Assembly: GCF_018122655.1 (NCBI RefSeq)
Contig: NZ_JAGRQC010000001.1
Span: 248,001 to 312,000, forward strand
Direction of reading: 5' to 3'
DNA length: 64,000 bases
Origin: Stakelama marina
Lineage (GTDB): Bacteria; Pseudomonadota; Alphaproteobacteria; Sphingomonadales; Sphingomonadaceae
Part shown: one piece after another, positions 16,772 to 25,947 of the stretch
How positions within the stretch are numbered: position 1 is the first letter of the stretch
Layout: every line of letters starts with the position of its first letter
The notes under the pieces: generated by a model
What the model was told of the DNA's origin: nothing
Databases searched by the model: none
The model's input: only the letters and a program-made list of their open reading frames with translations
Position numbers and translations under genes: made by a program

Positions 16772-18643
16772 ATGCTCAATCTGAACGACATCACGGTGCG
16801 CCTAGGCGGGCGCACGATCCTCGACCATGCCAGTGCGGCGCTGCCGCCGGGGTCGCGCGTCGGGCTCATCGGCCGCAACGGCGCGGGAAAATCGACGCTG
16901 GTGCGCGTCGTGGCGGGGCTGCTCGATCCCGATGGCGGCGGGGCAGAGATGCCGAAGGACGCGCGGCTCGGCTATATCGCGCAGGAAGCGCCGGCGGGCG
17001 ACGCCTCGCCGTTCGACACCGTGCTGGCCGCCGATACCGAACGCGCCGCGCTGATGGCGGAGAGCGAGACCTGCACCGAGCCGCACCGGCTGGCCGAGGT
17101 GCATGAGCGCCTGCTGGCGATCGACGCGCACGCCGCGCCGTCGCGGGCGGCGCGCATCCTGTCGGGGCTGGGGTTCGACGAGGAAGCGCAGCACCGGCCG
17201 CTCGACAGCTTTTCGGGCGGGTGGAAGATGCGCGTGGCGCTGGCGGCGCTGCTGTTTTCCGAACCCGATGTGCTGCTGCTCGACGAGCCTTCTAACCATC
17301 TCGACCTCGAGGCGGTGCTGTGGCTCGAGGATTTCCTGAAGCGCTACCGTGCGACGATCCTGATCGTCAGCCACGAGCGCGATTTCCTCAACAATGTCGT
17401 CGACCATATCCTGCACCTGCATCAGGGCAGGCTGACGCTCTATCCCGGCGGGTATGACGCGTTCGAGAAGCAGCGCGCCGAGCGGCTGGCGCAGCTCGAG
17501 GCGGCGCGGGCCAACCAGCAGGCGCAGCGCGCGAAGCTGGAGGATTATATCCGCCGCAACTCGGCGCGCGCTTCGACCGCGAAACAGGCGCAGAGCCGGG
17601 CCAAGGCGCTGGCGAAGATGACGCCGATCGCGGCGGTGGCCGAAGATCCGACACTGTCGTTCGGTTTTCCCGATCCCGACGAACTGCGCCCGCCGCTGGT
17701 GACGCTCGACGATGCGAGCGTCGGCTATGGCGAGACGCCCGTGCTCAGGCGGCTCAACCTGCGGCTCGACCCCGACGACCGGATCGCGTTCCTGGGACGC
17801 AACGGCAACGGCAAGACGACGCTCGCGCGGCTGCTCGCCGGGCAGCTTTCGCCGATGGACGGGACGGTCAGCGGGTCGGGCAAGATGCGCGTGGGCTATT
17901 TCACCCAATATCAGGTCGAGGAGCTTGACGCCGACGACACGCCGCTCGCGCATATGACGCGGGTGATGCCGGATGCAAAGCCTGCCGCGGTGCGCGCGCA
18001 GCTCGGCCGGTTCGGCTTTTCAGGCGACCGCGCGACGGCGCTGGTCGGCACCATGTCGGGCGGCGAGCGGGCGCGGCTGGCGCTGGCGCTGATCACGCGC
18101 GACGCGCCGCATATGCTGATCCTCGACGAGCCGACCAACCATTTGGACGTCGATGCGCGCGAGGCGCTGATCCGCGCTCTGAACGACTATGCCGGGGCGG
18201 TGGTGATCGTCAGCCACGACCGGCATATGGTCGAAACGACGGTCGACCGGCTGGTGCTGGTCGATGACGGGACGGCGGTGCCTTTCGACGGCAGTATCGA
18301 CGATTATGTCGCGCTGGTGCTGGGCAGCGAGGCGAAGTCCGAGGGCAAGTCGGAAAAGAAGGTCAGCCGCAAGGACGAACGCCGTGCGGCGGCGCAGGCG
18401 CGCGAGGAATCGAAGGCGCTGCGCAAGGAGGCCAAGGCGGCCGAGAGCGAGCTGGAAAAGCTGACCACCGAGCGCAGCGATATCGACCGCGCGATGTTCG
18501 CACCCGACGAGGCGGCGGCGCACCTCGCCAAGCTGACGATGACCGACCTGATGAAACGCCGCGCCGATGTCGAGGCGCGGATCGAGGCGGCGGAGATGCG
18601 CTGGATGGAGGCGAGCGAGGCGCTGGAGGCGGCAGGCGTCTGA
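16772..18643 (+). CDS. ABC-F family ATP-binding protein
   Basis: A 623-aa soluble protein with two ABC cassettes and no transmembrane part. Cassette 1 has GRNGAGKSTL, SFSGGWKMR and DEPSNHLD. Cassette 2 has GRNGNGKTTL, MSGGERARLAL and DEPTNHLD. A basic linker between them (about residues 230-300) includes RRNSARASTAKQAQSRAKAL, and the C-terminus is a charged coiled coil. ABC-F proteins act on ribosomes, for example in translation quality control. The length and C-terminal coiled coil place it near Uup/YheS rather than EttA. Confidence 0.9.
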   Translation: MLNLNDITVRLGGRTILDHASAALPPGSRVGLIGRNGAGKSTLVRVVAGLLDPDGGGAEMPKDARLGYIAQEAPAGDASPFDTVLAADTERAALMAESETCTEPHRLAEVHERLLAIDAHAAPSRAARILSGLGFDEEAQHRPLDSFSGGWKMRVALAALLFSEPDVLLLDEPSNHLDLEAVLWLEDFLKRYRATILIVSHERDFLNNVVDHILHLHQGRLTLYPGGYDAFEKQRAERLAQLEAARANQQAQRAKLEDYIRRNSARASTAKQAQSRAKALAKMTPIAAVAEDPTLSFGFPDPDELRPPLVTLDDASVGYGETPVLRRLNLRLDPDDRIAFLGRNGNGKTTLARLLAGQLSPMDGTVSGSGKMRVGYFTQYQVEELDADDTPLAHMTRVMPDAKPAAVRAQLGRFGFSGDRATALVGTMSGGERARLALALITRDAPHMLILDEPTNHLDVDAREALIRALNDYAGAVVIVSHDRHMVETTVDRLVLVDDGTAVPFDGSIDDYVALVLGSEAKSEGKSEKKVSRKDERRAAAQAREESKALRKEAKAAESELEKLTTERSDIDRAMFAPDEAAAHLAKLTMTDLMKRRADVEARIEAAEMRWMEASEALEAAGV

Positions 18644-18661
18644 GCGCGGTAACGCGGGGGG

Positions 18662-19867
18662 TCAGTTGGGCGAACCGCTCGCGCCCCGGGATGGGTTTGC
18701 TGCGACCGGCAGATCCGGTTGCGGCTGCCTGGGGACCAGGAGGTGGAGATCGCGCGCATCGGGCGGTTGGGTCGCCCAGGCCTGCATCCGCCCGCGGCGC
18801 AGGCCGTAGCCATAGATTCGATTGACGTACCAGTTGGCGAACATGGGGTGTTTGCGCGCGCCGAAATCGCTGCCGATATAGGCGAAGCGGAACTGGGTTC
18901 CGCGCTGCCGCGCGAGGTAATAAGCGGCCTTCACCTCCGCCGCGAGCGCCGATTGCAGCGCGAGATTATAGGCGTTTCGAATCACCGGGATCGTCTTTGG
19001 CGTCACGAAGCGGAAATCGGCGCCCCATTTGCTGCTGGCGATGATGTAGAGCTTGGCCGGACGGCGTTTGCCGAGCGGCGCCGCACGATCATCGGGAAGC
19101 GTCAGTATCTGCGATACGGTGCCGCCGTCGGAATGGAGTTCGCGCACCGTCCGGCCGTTCGCTTCGGTGTCGATTGCGACGGGCGGAAAGACGCCTGGGA
19201 GCGAGGACGAGGCGAGCAGCACCTTGCGGAACAGCGCATAGCGGCCGGGTGCGTCGCTGGCGGCGATGGCGCCCATGTCCCAGACGACGGCGCGCTGCGC
19301 ATCGAGATTCGCGGTTTCGACGAACAGGCGGCGGCCCTTGCGATACTCGCGTGCCACGGCGTCGATGACCGTATCGGTGATTTCGCGGTCGATCAGCGAT
19401 TTGAGCGGCTTCGCCGACATCGCGCTCGGCGAAAAGGGGATCGCCAGCGGGAAGCGCATGTCGAGCACGTCGCTGGTGTCCAGCCCGGTGAATACGCGGC
19501 GCACGCGATCGTCCCATTGCGGTCCGAGAAAGGCGAAGGGGGCGACCAGCGCACCGGTGCTGACGCCGGTGACGACGGTGAAATCGGGGCGCGACCCGGA
19601 CTCGCTCCAGCCATTCAGAAAGCCAGCGGCAAACGCGCCGTCGTCGCCGCCGCTCGACAGTGCGAGCGTGATCGTGCCGCCCGGAGGATCGATCGGCGGC
19701 GTCATGCGCCGGGCGGCGTCGGGCGCATCGGCCCAGAAGCGCGCATGGGTGATGTCGGGGATGACCGCCTGCGCCTGTTCGACGCGCGTGAAAGGCGCGC
19801 GATCGATCGACGCGCAGGCCGACAGCAGCGACAGGAACAGGGCCGACAGGACAACGCGAACGCTCAC
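18662..19867 (-). CDS. patatin-like phospholipase family lipoprotein
   Basis: A 401-aa protein with a lipoprotein signal peptide (lipobox LLSAC). The patatin domain begins near residue 68 with LALSSGGDDGAFAAGFL (oxyanion loop), then GVSTGAL (catalytic Ser in GxSxG), and HSDGGTV (catalytic Asp of the Ser-Asp dyad). It is expected to cleave acyl chains from lipids in the envelope. The start is a GTG at 19867 without a clear RBS. It converges with the ABC-F gene, 18 bp apart. Confidence 0.87.
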   Translation of the reverse strand: MSVRVVLSALFLSLLSACASIDRAPFTRVEQAQAVIPDITHARFWADAPDAARRMTPPIDPPGGTITLALSSGGDDGAFAAGFLNGWSESGSRPDFTVVTGVSTGALVAPFAFLGPQWDDRVRRVFTGLDTSDVLDMRFPLAIPFSPSAMSAKPLKSLIDREITDTVIDAVAREYRKGRRLFVETANLDAQRAVVWDMGAIAASDAPGRYALFRKVLLASSSLPGVFPPVAIDTEANGRTVRELHSDGGTVSQILTLPDDRAAPLGKRRPAKLYIIASSKWGADFRFVTPKTIPVIRNAYNLALQSALAAEVKAAYYLARQRGTQFRFAYIGSDFGARKHPMFANWYVNRIYGYGLRRGRMQAWATQPPDARDLHLLVPRQPQPDLPVAANPSRGASGSPN

Positions 19868-20000
19868 CGCATTTTAGTGGCGGTCCGCGACGGCATTCGC
19901 AACCTGCGAGCGACGAAAGCGGCGATCGGGCATGTTTACCCGCAAGCAGAACCTTCGTTAGTGAATTGGTAGCTTTGATAGCGTTATCGATATCCGCATC

Positions 20001-20408
20001 ATGAGTGCAGATTTCGAGATAGTCGCCGAGCCCGAACGCGATCTGGTCCGCATTACGATGTGCGGGCTGTTCACCACCCAGGATATCGCCAGCTTCATCG
20101 TGGCGCGCGAAGCGGCGCACGCGAAGTTACGGTGCGGGCCGAACCGCCACCTTACGCTGAACGACATACGCGAGATGAAAATCCAGCCGCAGGACAGCGT
20201 TGCCGCGTTTCGCCAGGTGCTGGGCGATGCGCGATATCATTCGCGCCGCCTGGCATTTGTCGCCGCGCGGACGCTTGCCCGCAGCCAGTTGATGCGCACG
20301 CTGGAGGGAAGGGACAATGTCCGCGCCTTCGAGAGCGTGACATCGGCGGAGGCATGGCTGTTCGCAGAGGACTTGCAGACGCTTCGCAATCGGCCGCTCG
20401 CAGGCTAA
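20001..20408 (+). CDS. hypothetical protein, STAS/SpoIIAA-like candidate
   Basis: A 135-aa soluble protein without signal or membrane segments. The layout (FEIVAEPERDLVRITMCGLFTTQDIASFIVAREAAHAKL, then HLTLNDIREMKIQPQDSVAAFRQVL, and a C-terminal FESVTSAEAWL) resembles small STAS/SpoIIAA-like proteins found in sphingomonads. No catalytic motif is visible. It lies 73 nt ahead of cysK on the same strand. Confidence 0.6.
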   Translation: MSADFEIVAEPERDLVRITMCGLFTTQDIASFIVAREAAHAKLRCGPNRHLTLNDIREMKIQPQDSVAAFRQVLGDARYHSRRLAFVAARTLARSQLMRTLEGRDNVRAFESVTSAEAWLFAEDLQTLRNRPLAG

Positions 20409-20481
20409 GCCAAGCGGGCGTTTCGTTGGGCATATCAGTGCTTGCTTGCGAGCCGTCGCGTCGCGCGGCATTGTCCGCGCC

Positions 20482-21474
20482 ATGCATGTGACCAAGGATA
20501 CGCTCGCGCTTATCGGCAACACGCCGCTCGTCCGGCTGAAAGGGCCGAGCGAGGCGAGCGGCTGCGACATTTTCGGCAAGTGTGAATTTGCCAATCCCGG
20601 CGCGTCGGTAAAGGACCGCGCCGCGCTTTTCATCGTCGAGGACGCTGAACAGAAGGGATTGATCCAGCCCGGCGGCACAATCGTCGAGGGGACGGCGGGC
20701 AATACCGGTATCGGGCTCGCGCTCGTCGCCAATGCCAAGGGCTACAAGTCGATCATCGTCATGCCCGAAACGCAGTCGCGCGAGAAGATGGACACGCTGC
20801 GCGCGCTGGGCGCCGAGCTGGTGACGGTGCCCGCCGCGCCCTATTCGAACCAGGGGCATTTCGTGCACACTTCGCGCCGGCTGGCCGAGGAAACAGAGAA
20901 CGCGATCTGGGCGAACCAGTTCGACAATGTCGCCAACCGCCGCGCGCACATCGTCGGCACCGCCGCCGAAATCTGGGAACAGATGGAGGGGCGCGTCGAT
21001 GGTTTCACCTGCGCTGTCGGTACCGGCGGCACGCTGGCGGGCGTCGGTCTGGGGCTGAAGGAAAAGGACGAAGGCGTCACGATCGCGCTCAGCGATCCCT
21101 ATGGTGCCGCGCTGTACGAATATTATGCGCATGGCGAGTTGAAGTCCGAGGGATCGTCAGTCGCCGAGGGCATCGGGCAGGGGCGCATCACCGCGAATCT
21201 GGAAGGTGCGCCGGTCGATACGCAGTTTCGCATTTCCGACGAAGAAGGACTCGAATGGGTCCGCCGCCTGCTCGCCGAAGAGGGGCTCTGCCTGGGCCTG
21301 TCGTCGGGCATCAATGTCGCGGGCGCGGTGCGGCTGGCGAAGGAGCTTGGCCCCGGCAAGCGGATCGCGACGATCCTGTGTGATACCGGCTTTCGCTATC
21401 TCTCGACGCTCTACAATCGCGAATGGCTCGAGAAGAAGGACCTTCCCGTATTTCCCTGGCTTGCCGCCGACTGA
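20482..21474 (+). CDS. cysK: cysteine synthase (PLP-dependent)
   Basis: A 330-aa fold-type II PLP enzyme. It has IGNTPLVRL, the PLP lysine in NPGASVKDRAAL, the substrate loop EGTAGNTGIGLA, the phosphate-binding GTGGTLAGV and LSSGINVAGA. It condenses O-acetylserine and sulfide to cysteine. The ATG at 20482 gives a start at the conserved N-terminus. Its length and IVMPETQSREKMDTLRALGAE segment fit the CysK/CBS-like group; CysM is a less likely alternative. Confidence 0.82.
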   Translation: MHVTKDTLALIGNTPLVRLKGPSEASGCDIFGKCEFANPGASVKDRAALFIVEDAEQKGLIQPGGTIVEGTAGNTGIGLALVANAKGYKSIIVMPETQSREKMDTLRALGAELVTVPAAPYSNQGHFVHTSRRLAEETENAIWANQFDNVANRRAHIVGTAAEIWEQMEGRVDGFTCAVGTGGTLAGVGLGLKEKDEGVTIALSDPYGAALYEYYAHGELKSEGSSVAEGIGQGRITANLEGAPVDTQFRISDEEGLEWVRRLLAEEGLCLGLSSGINVAGAVRLAKELGPGKRIATILCDTGFRYLSTLYNREWLEKKDLPVFPWLAAD

Positions 21475-21521
21475 CCGGCGCAGTCGACAAGGCCCGAACG
21501 CAACCCTATATTTCGGGCTCT

Positions 21522-21869
21522 GTGAGCGAAACCACTCCATCCGAAGCGCGCCAGACGATGCAACGCGTCCGAGTCGGCATGACCGGCCTAGCGCTGATCC
21601 TCGTGCTGATCGGGCTGGGCAGCGCGATCTTCACCTCGGCCAATGACGAGGGTGCGGTAGAGGCGGTGGGCGCTTCGAACGAGCAGGTGGTGGCGAATAT
21701 GGCGGCACCGCCCAATGCAACCGATACGGCGGAGACAACCGCGCCAGACGAGCCGCTTGCCGAACTGGGAGTCGCGCCGAGCGTGACCGCTGTCGAGCCG
21801 GCGAACGCCGCCAAGATTGCCAGCCAGATTTCGGCCGAAAAGCAGAAAGACAGCTCCAAGGTCCATTGA
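21522..21869 (+). CDS. hypothetical single-span membrane protein
   Basis: A 115-aa protein starting at a GTG (SETTPSEARQTMQRVRVG). One transmembrane segment (about residues 20-37, LALILVLIGLGSAIFT) is followed by an Ala/Pro/Thr/Glu-rich periplasmic tail ending KQKDSSKVH. No known domain. It sits between cysK and the mraZ leader. An internal ATG 12 codons later is an alternative start. Confidence 0.6.
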   Translation: MSETTPSEARQTMQRVRVGMTGLALILVLIGLGSAIFTSANDEGAVEAVGASNEQVVANMAAPPNATDTAETTAPDEPLAELGVAPSVTAVEPANAAKIASQISAEKQKDSSKVH

Positions 21870-21987
21870 GACGCGTGCGACGAGTCGCGCCTGCGCGAAG
21901 CGGGCGCCTCCGTATGACTACGGGGTCGCAAGAACAAAACAAATACAAAAATAGTATATAAACGGTAAATAGCGTCAGTAATCCAGA

Positions 21988-22058
21988 AAATGGGGTCAAA
22001 TCCCCAAATCGCCCGCGATCTCCCATTGAATTCCCCGGTGCGTTGGGGTACCGAATTC
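21988..22058 (+). promoter_or_regulatory. mraZ leader with two G-run inverted repeats
   Basis: The 289-nt region before mraZ begins with an AT-rich patch (about 21925-21985), unusual here and probably the dcw promoter region. It then shows TGGGG(6 nt)CCCCA at 21991-22006 and CCCC(8 nt)GGGG at 22033-22048. The second is flanked by two copies of GAATTC (22028-22033, 22053-22058). MraZ is known to autoregulate through G-run repeats ahead of its gene, so these are candidate operators; that assignment is an inference. Confidence 0.35.
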
Positions 22059-22158
22059 ATGAACAGGGCAGACTCTTCGTTTTCCGGCTGGATTCGACCG
22101 GCGCGTGGCGATGGCCGCGCGTCAGGGAGCGGAGGTTTGCGCGCGTAGAAGGTGGGGC

Positions 22159-22665
22159 GTGGCTGCACGAAGCGCATATCGAGGCGTCGGACTTCAGTTG
22201 GTGGACGACAAGGGTCGTGTCGCCATCCCGTCGAACCTGCGCGCCGCACTCGAGAAGAATTCGGGCGCCGATGCCGGCGGCAAGCCCGCGCGCAATTTCC
22301 TGATCGGCGCACACGAGAGCGAGCGCTGCCTGGTCGCCTATGATGAGGCGCAGGGCGATGCGCTGTGGGAACAGCTCGAAGCGCGCGAAAGCCAGTATGT
22401 CGGCGACAAGGGCGAGATCGATTTCAATATCCTGCGCGAAGGCGCCGGTGCTGCCGAACCTGCCCAATATGACAGCTCCGGTCGTTTCATCCTGCCCGCA
22501 TTTCCGCGCAGCTATGCCCGTATCGGCAAGCATGCCTTTTTCTACGGCGTCCTCAAACGGATCGAGATCTGGGATCCGGCAACACTGCTCGAGCATGAGC
22601 GTGCGCCCGAGATCATGAAGGAAGCCTGCCGCTTCTACCTCGCGGAAAAGGGGATCGAGCTGTGA
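22159..22665 (+). CDS. mraZ: transcriptional regulator MraZ
   Basis: A 168-aa protein with two SpoVT/AbrB-type halves, each carrying the family motif: DDKGRVAIP in the first and SSGRFILP in the second. MraZ forms a ring that binds DNA ahead of the dcw operon and represses it. The GTG at 22159 is preceded by AAGGTGGGG. The first half has an insertion ([13 protein letters not shown]) compared with short MraZ proteins. It is the first gene of the dcw cluster, overlapping rsmH by 4 nt. Confidence 0.85.
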   Translation: MAARSAYRGVGLQLVDDKGRVAIPSNLRAALEKNSGADAGGKPARNFLIGAHESERCLVAYDEAQGDALWEQLEARESQYVGDKGEIDFNILREGAGAAEPAQYDSSGRFILPAFPRSYARIGKHAFFYGVLKRIEIWDPATLLEHERAPEIMKEACRFYLAEKGIEL

Positions 22666-23615
22666 GCGCCCCCCGGTCTCCGCACGTACCCGTCCTGCTC
22701 GACGAAGTGATCGACGCGCTCGCCATTCTGCCCGGCGAGCGGCACGTCGATGCGACCTTCGGGGCCGGCGGATACAGCAAGGCTATCCTCGAGCGGGGAG
22801 CCGAGGTGACCGCCTTCGACCGTGATCCTGCCGCGGTCGAGGGCGGTCAACGGCTGGTGGCCGAAAGCGATGGCCGGCTGACGCTGATCCATGCGCCTTT
22901 CTCTGCGATGGAGGATGCGTTGGCTGAGCGCGGGCTGTCGCCCGTCGACGGCGTGACGATGGACATCGGGGTTTCGTCGATGCAGCTCGATCAGGCCGAG
23001 CGGGGATTTTCGTTCCAGGCCGACGGGCCGCTCGACATGCGGATGAGCCAGGCGGGCGAAAGTGCCGCCGATTTCGTCAACACCGCCGACGAGGAAGCCA
23101 TCGCCGACGTGCTCTACCGCTATGGCGAAGAGCCGCGGTCGCGCCGGGTCGCGAAGGCGGTCGTCGCGGCGCGCCCGCTGACGCGCACCGGCGAACTCGC
23201 CGCGGTGGTGCGCAAGGCGCTGGGCTGGCGCCCGCACGACAAGAAGGACCCCGCGACGCGGACCTTCCAGGCGATCCGCATCCATCTGAACCGCGAACTC
23301 GACGAGCTGGAGCATGGATTGCGCGCCGCCGAGCGCGTGCTGAAGCCCGGCGGTCGGCTGGCGGTGGTGACGTTTCACAGCCTGGAGGACCGGCTGGTCA
23401 AGCGCTTCCTGCGTGAACGTTCGGGAAGCGAACCCGCCGGGTCGCGCCACTTGCCGGTCAAGGCCGATGCGGTGGCGCCGAGTTTCGAAAAGCCTGCACG
23501 CGCGGTGCGCGCGGGTGAGGCGGAGATCGCCCGCAACCCGCGTGCGCGATCGGCAACATTGCGCGTGGCGCGCCGCACGGCGGCCGCGCCCTGGATGACC
23601 AAGGGAGAAAGGTGA
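22662..23615 (+). CDS. rsmH: 16S rRNA (cytosine(1402)-N(4))-methyltransferase RsmH
   Basis: A 317-aa SAM-dependent methyltransferase (formerly MraW). It starts [13 protein letters not shown] and has the SAM site [14 protein letters not shown], then [25 protein letters not shown], the PLDMRM motif and [15 protein letters not shown]. It methylates C1402 in the 16S rRNA P-site region. The GTG start lies in the GTGA overlap with mraZ. Confidence 0.95.
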   Translation: MSAPRSPHVPVLLDEVIDALAILPGERHVDATFGAGGYSKAILERGAEVTAFDRDPAAVEGGQRLVAESDGRLTLIHAPFSAMEDALAERGLSPVDGVTMDIGVSSMQLDQAERGFSFQADGPLDMRMSQAGESAADFVNTADEEAIADVLYRYGEEPRSRRVAKAVVAARPLTRTGELAAVVRKALGWRPHDKKDPATRTFQAIRIHLNRELDELEHGLRAAERVLKPGGRLAVVTFHSLEDRLVKRFLRERSGSEPAGSRHLPVKADAVAPSFEKPARAVRAGEAEIARNPRARSATLRVARRTAAAPWMTKGER

Positions 23616-24232
23616 TGGCCGGGTACGGCTTCAAGGGTATGGGCTGGCTTTTGTCGTTCATGGTGGTGGCGCCGTCCTGCTACCTCGTGACGTCGCAGGT
23701 CGCGGCCGAGCGTGCCCGGGTGCAGTCGGTCAAGCGCGCCATCGCCGATGCGAAAAACGACATTCGAAACCTGAATATCGAGTTCAAGACGCGCTCCAAC
23801 ATGGCGCAGCTTGAACGCTGGAACACCGATCTGCTCGCATTGCAGGCGCCGACCGCGGGGCAATATCTGGATGCGGGCGCGGTGGGCGTCGCGCAGCTCG
23901 ATTCGGGCAACCGCGGACAGGTGATGCAATATGCGTCCTACGACTTCGCCGATGCGCCGCATGCCAGCACGGCGGCGGGCGAGGGGCAGGCGCAGCAGAG
24001 CGATGCGCCGACCGTAAGCCGGGCGGTCGAGACGCGCACCGCATCGGCCGACGACAATGGCTCCGCCGTCATGCAGACCGCATCGGTTCAGCATGACAAG
24101 CACCCGGCTGCCGATCGTACCCAGCCGATCAAGGAGCAGAAGGTCGCGATGCTCGACGAGAAGCTGCTCAGCGATTCGACGCTCGGCGACCTCGCGCGCC
24201 GCGCGCGGATCGAGTCGGCCGTGCTTCGGTGA
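23615..24232 (+). CDS. ftsL: cell division protein FtsL-like
   Basis: A 205-aa protein with a short cytoplasmic start, one span (WLLSFMVVAPSCYLVTSQV), then a coiled-coil segment (AERARVQSVKRAIADAKNDIRNLNIEFKTRSNMAQLERWN) and a long low-complexity tail. Position between rsmH and ftsI and the span/coiled-coil layout identify FtsL, which bridges FtsB/FtsQ and activates FtsWI. It is longer than enterobacterial FtsL, with an Ala/Gln/Asp-rich extension. GGGAG precedes the ATG; the GTG one codon before it would be an alternative start. Confidence 0.8.
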   Translation: MAGYGFKGMGWLLSFMVVAPSCYLVTSQVAAERARVQSVKRAIADAKNDIRNLNIEFKTRSNMAQLERWNTDLLALQAPTAGQYLDAGAVGVAQLDSGNRGQVMQYASYDFADAPHASTAAGEGQAQQSDAPTVSRAVETRTASADDNGSAVMQTASVQHDKHPAADRTQPIKEQKVAMLDEKLLSDSTLGDLARRARIESAVLR

Positions 24233-25947
24233 TCGTCCTCGTCGCCCCGAACAGTGTGGATCGCCGTGGCGGCGGCCGGCATGGGCTGGTCGCCACCGCG
24301 CATGTGCGGCTGATGGTCGTCATGCTGATCTTCGCGGCGGGGTGCATGGTTATTCTGGGGCGGCTCGCCCAGCTCGCGATTTCCGCCGAACCGTACAAGG
24401 CGCACAGCATTTCCGATGCGTTCGTTCCGCCGCGCGGCGATATCGTTGATCGCAACGGCGCGCCGCTGGCGCAGACCATCGATGCCTGGTCGATCGGCGT
24501 GCATCCGCGCAAGATAATCGGCGACAAGCGGCAGCTTTCTGAAAAGCTTGCTGAAATCATGCCCGATCATGATGCTGGCTGGTATTGGCGCAAGCTCAAC
24601 CTCGACAGCAATTTCACCTATCTCGCGCGTCGCGCGCTGCCCGCGACGGTGGAGCGCGTCAACGCGCTGGGCGAGCCGGCGATCGCGCTGGGCCGCGAAC
24701 CCGAACGGCTGTATCCGCAGTCCGACCTTGCCGCGCATGTGCTGGGCTTTGTCGGTGCGGACGGAAAGGGCATGCGCGGGATCGAGCGCGCGTTCAACGA
24801 CCGGCTGACCGATCCCGACAAGCGCGGCAATCCGTTGCAGTTGTCGATCGACATGCGCGTGGAAGCGGCGATGCAGAGCCAGCTCGCCCAGGCGATGACG
24901 ACGTTCCAGGCGCGGGCGGCGAGCGGTATCGTCATGAATGTCCATACCGGCGAAATCGTCGCCATGGTGTCGATGCCGACGTTCAACCCCAACAATATCA
25001 GGCACGCCACCGACGACGAATTGCGCAACAATGTGACGCAATCGACCTATGAGCTCGGCTCGACCTTCAAGCCGCTGGCGATGGCGCAGGCGATCGACAC
25101 CGGCACGGTGACGTCGATGGCGCGGCGGTTCGACGCCACCAAGCCGATGAAGGTCGGGCGCTTCACGATCCACGACGATCCCGGCGACGAGCAGGAGCGC
25201 TGGCTCAATATCCCCGAAACGCTGATCTATTCTTCGAACATCGCAACCGCGCGCATCGCCGACCTGATGGGCGAGGACAGGATGAAGGCGCTGTTCCGCA
25301 AGCTCCGCTTCGACGAGAAGCCGACCATCGAACTGCGCGAAAAGGGCACGCCGCAATGGCCGGGCTATTGGGGCCGGACGACGACGATGACGACGGCATA
25401 TGGCCACGGTATCGCGGTGACGCCGCTGCAACTGGCGACCGCCTATTGCGCGCTGGTCAATGGCGGCATCCTGCGCGAACCGACGCTCATCAAGGATCAG
25501 GACGGCCATACCGAAAAGGGCACGCGAGTCTTTTCCGAGGCGACGAGCGCGCGGCTGCGGCAATTGCTGCGCCTCGTCGTGCTCGACGGAACGGGCAAGA
25601 AGGGCAGCGCGCCCGGCTACCGTGTCGGCGGCAAGACGGGAACGGCGGAAATGGCCGATGCGGGCGGCTATGCCAAGCATCGCAACGTATCGACATTCGC
25701 AGCGGCTTTTCCGATGGACAATCCGCAATATGTGGTAATGGCGACTCTAGTGGCTCCGGTCGGCACCAAGGAAACCTACGGCTTCACCACCGCGGCGTGG
25801 AATGCAGCTCCGGTCGTGCGCAACACGATCGAACGCGCCGGCCCGCTATTGGGCGTGACGCCCAATCTGCACCGCGACATCGACGTATCCGACATAACGC
25901 CGCTTCTGTGGCATGCACCTGGCGAGGATCTGGCTTCGGCGGAATGA
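24229..25947 (+). CDS. ftsI: division-specific transpeptidase FtsI (PBP3)
   Basis: A 572-aa class B penicillin-binding protein with one N-terminal span (LMVVMLIFAAGCMVILG), the PBP dimer domain (PPRGDIVDRNGAPLA) and a transpeptidase domain with STFK (active-site Ser), SSN and KTGT. It cross-links septal peptidoglycan with FtsW. The GTG start overlaps the ftsL stop by 4 nt. Confidence 0.95.
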   Translation: MIVLVAPNSVDRRGGGRHGLVATAHVRLMVVMLIFAAGCMVILGRLAQLAISAEPYKAHSISDAFVPPRGDIVDRNGAPLAQTIDAWSIGVHPRKIIGDKRQLSEKLAEIMPDHDAGWYWRKLNLDSNFTYLARRALPATVERVNALGEPAIALGREPERLYPQSDLAAHVLGFVGADGKGMRGIERAFNDRLTDPDKRGNPLQLSIDMRVEAAMQSQLAQAMTTFQARAASGIVMNVHTGEIVAMVSMPTFNPNNIRHATDDELRNNVTQSTYELGSTFKPLAMAQAIDTGTVTSMARRFDATKPMKVGRFTIHDDPGDEQERWLNIPETLIYSSNIATARIADLMGEDRMKALFRKLRFDEKPTIELREKGTPQWPGYWGRTTTMTTAYGHGIAVTPLQLATAYCALVNGGILREPTLIKDQDGHTEKGTRVFSEATSARLRQLLRLVVLDGTGKKGSAPGYRVGGKTGTAEMADAGGYAKHRNVSTFAAAFPMDNPQYVVMATLVAPVGTKETYGFTTAAWNAAPVVRNTIERAGPLLGVTPNLHRDIDVSDITPLLWHAPGEDLASAE

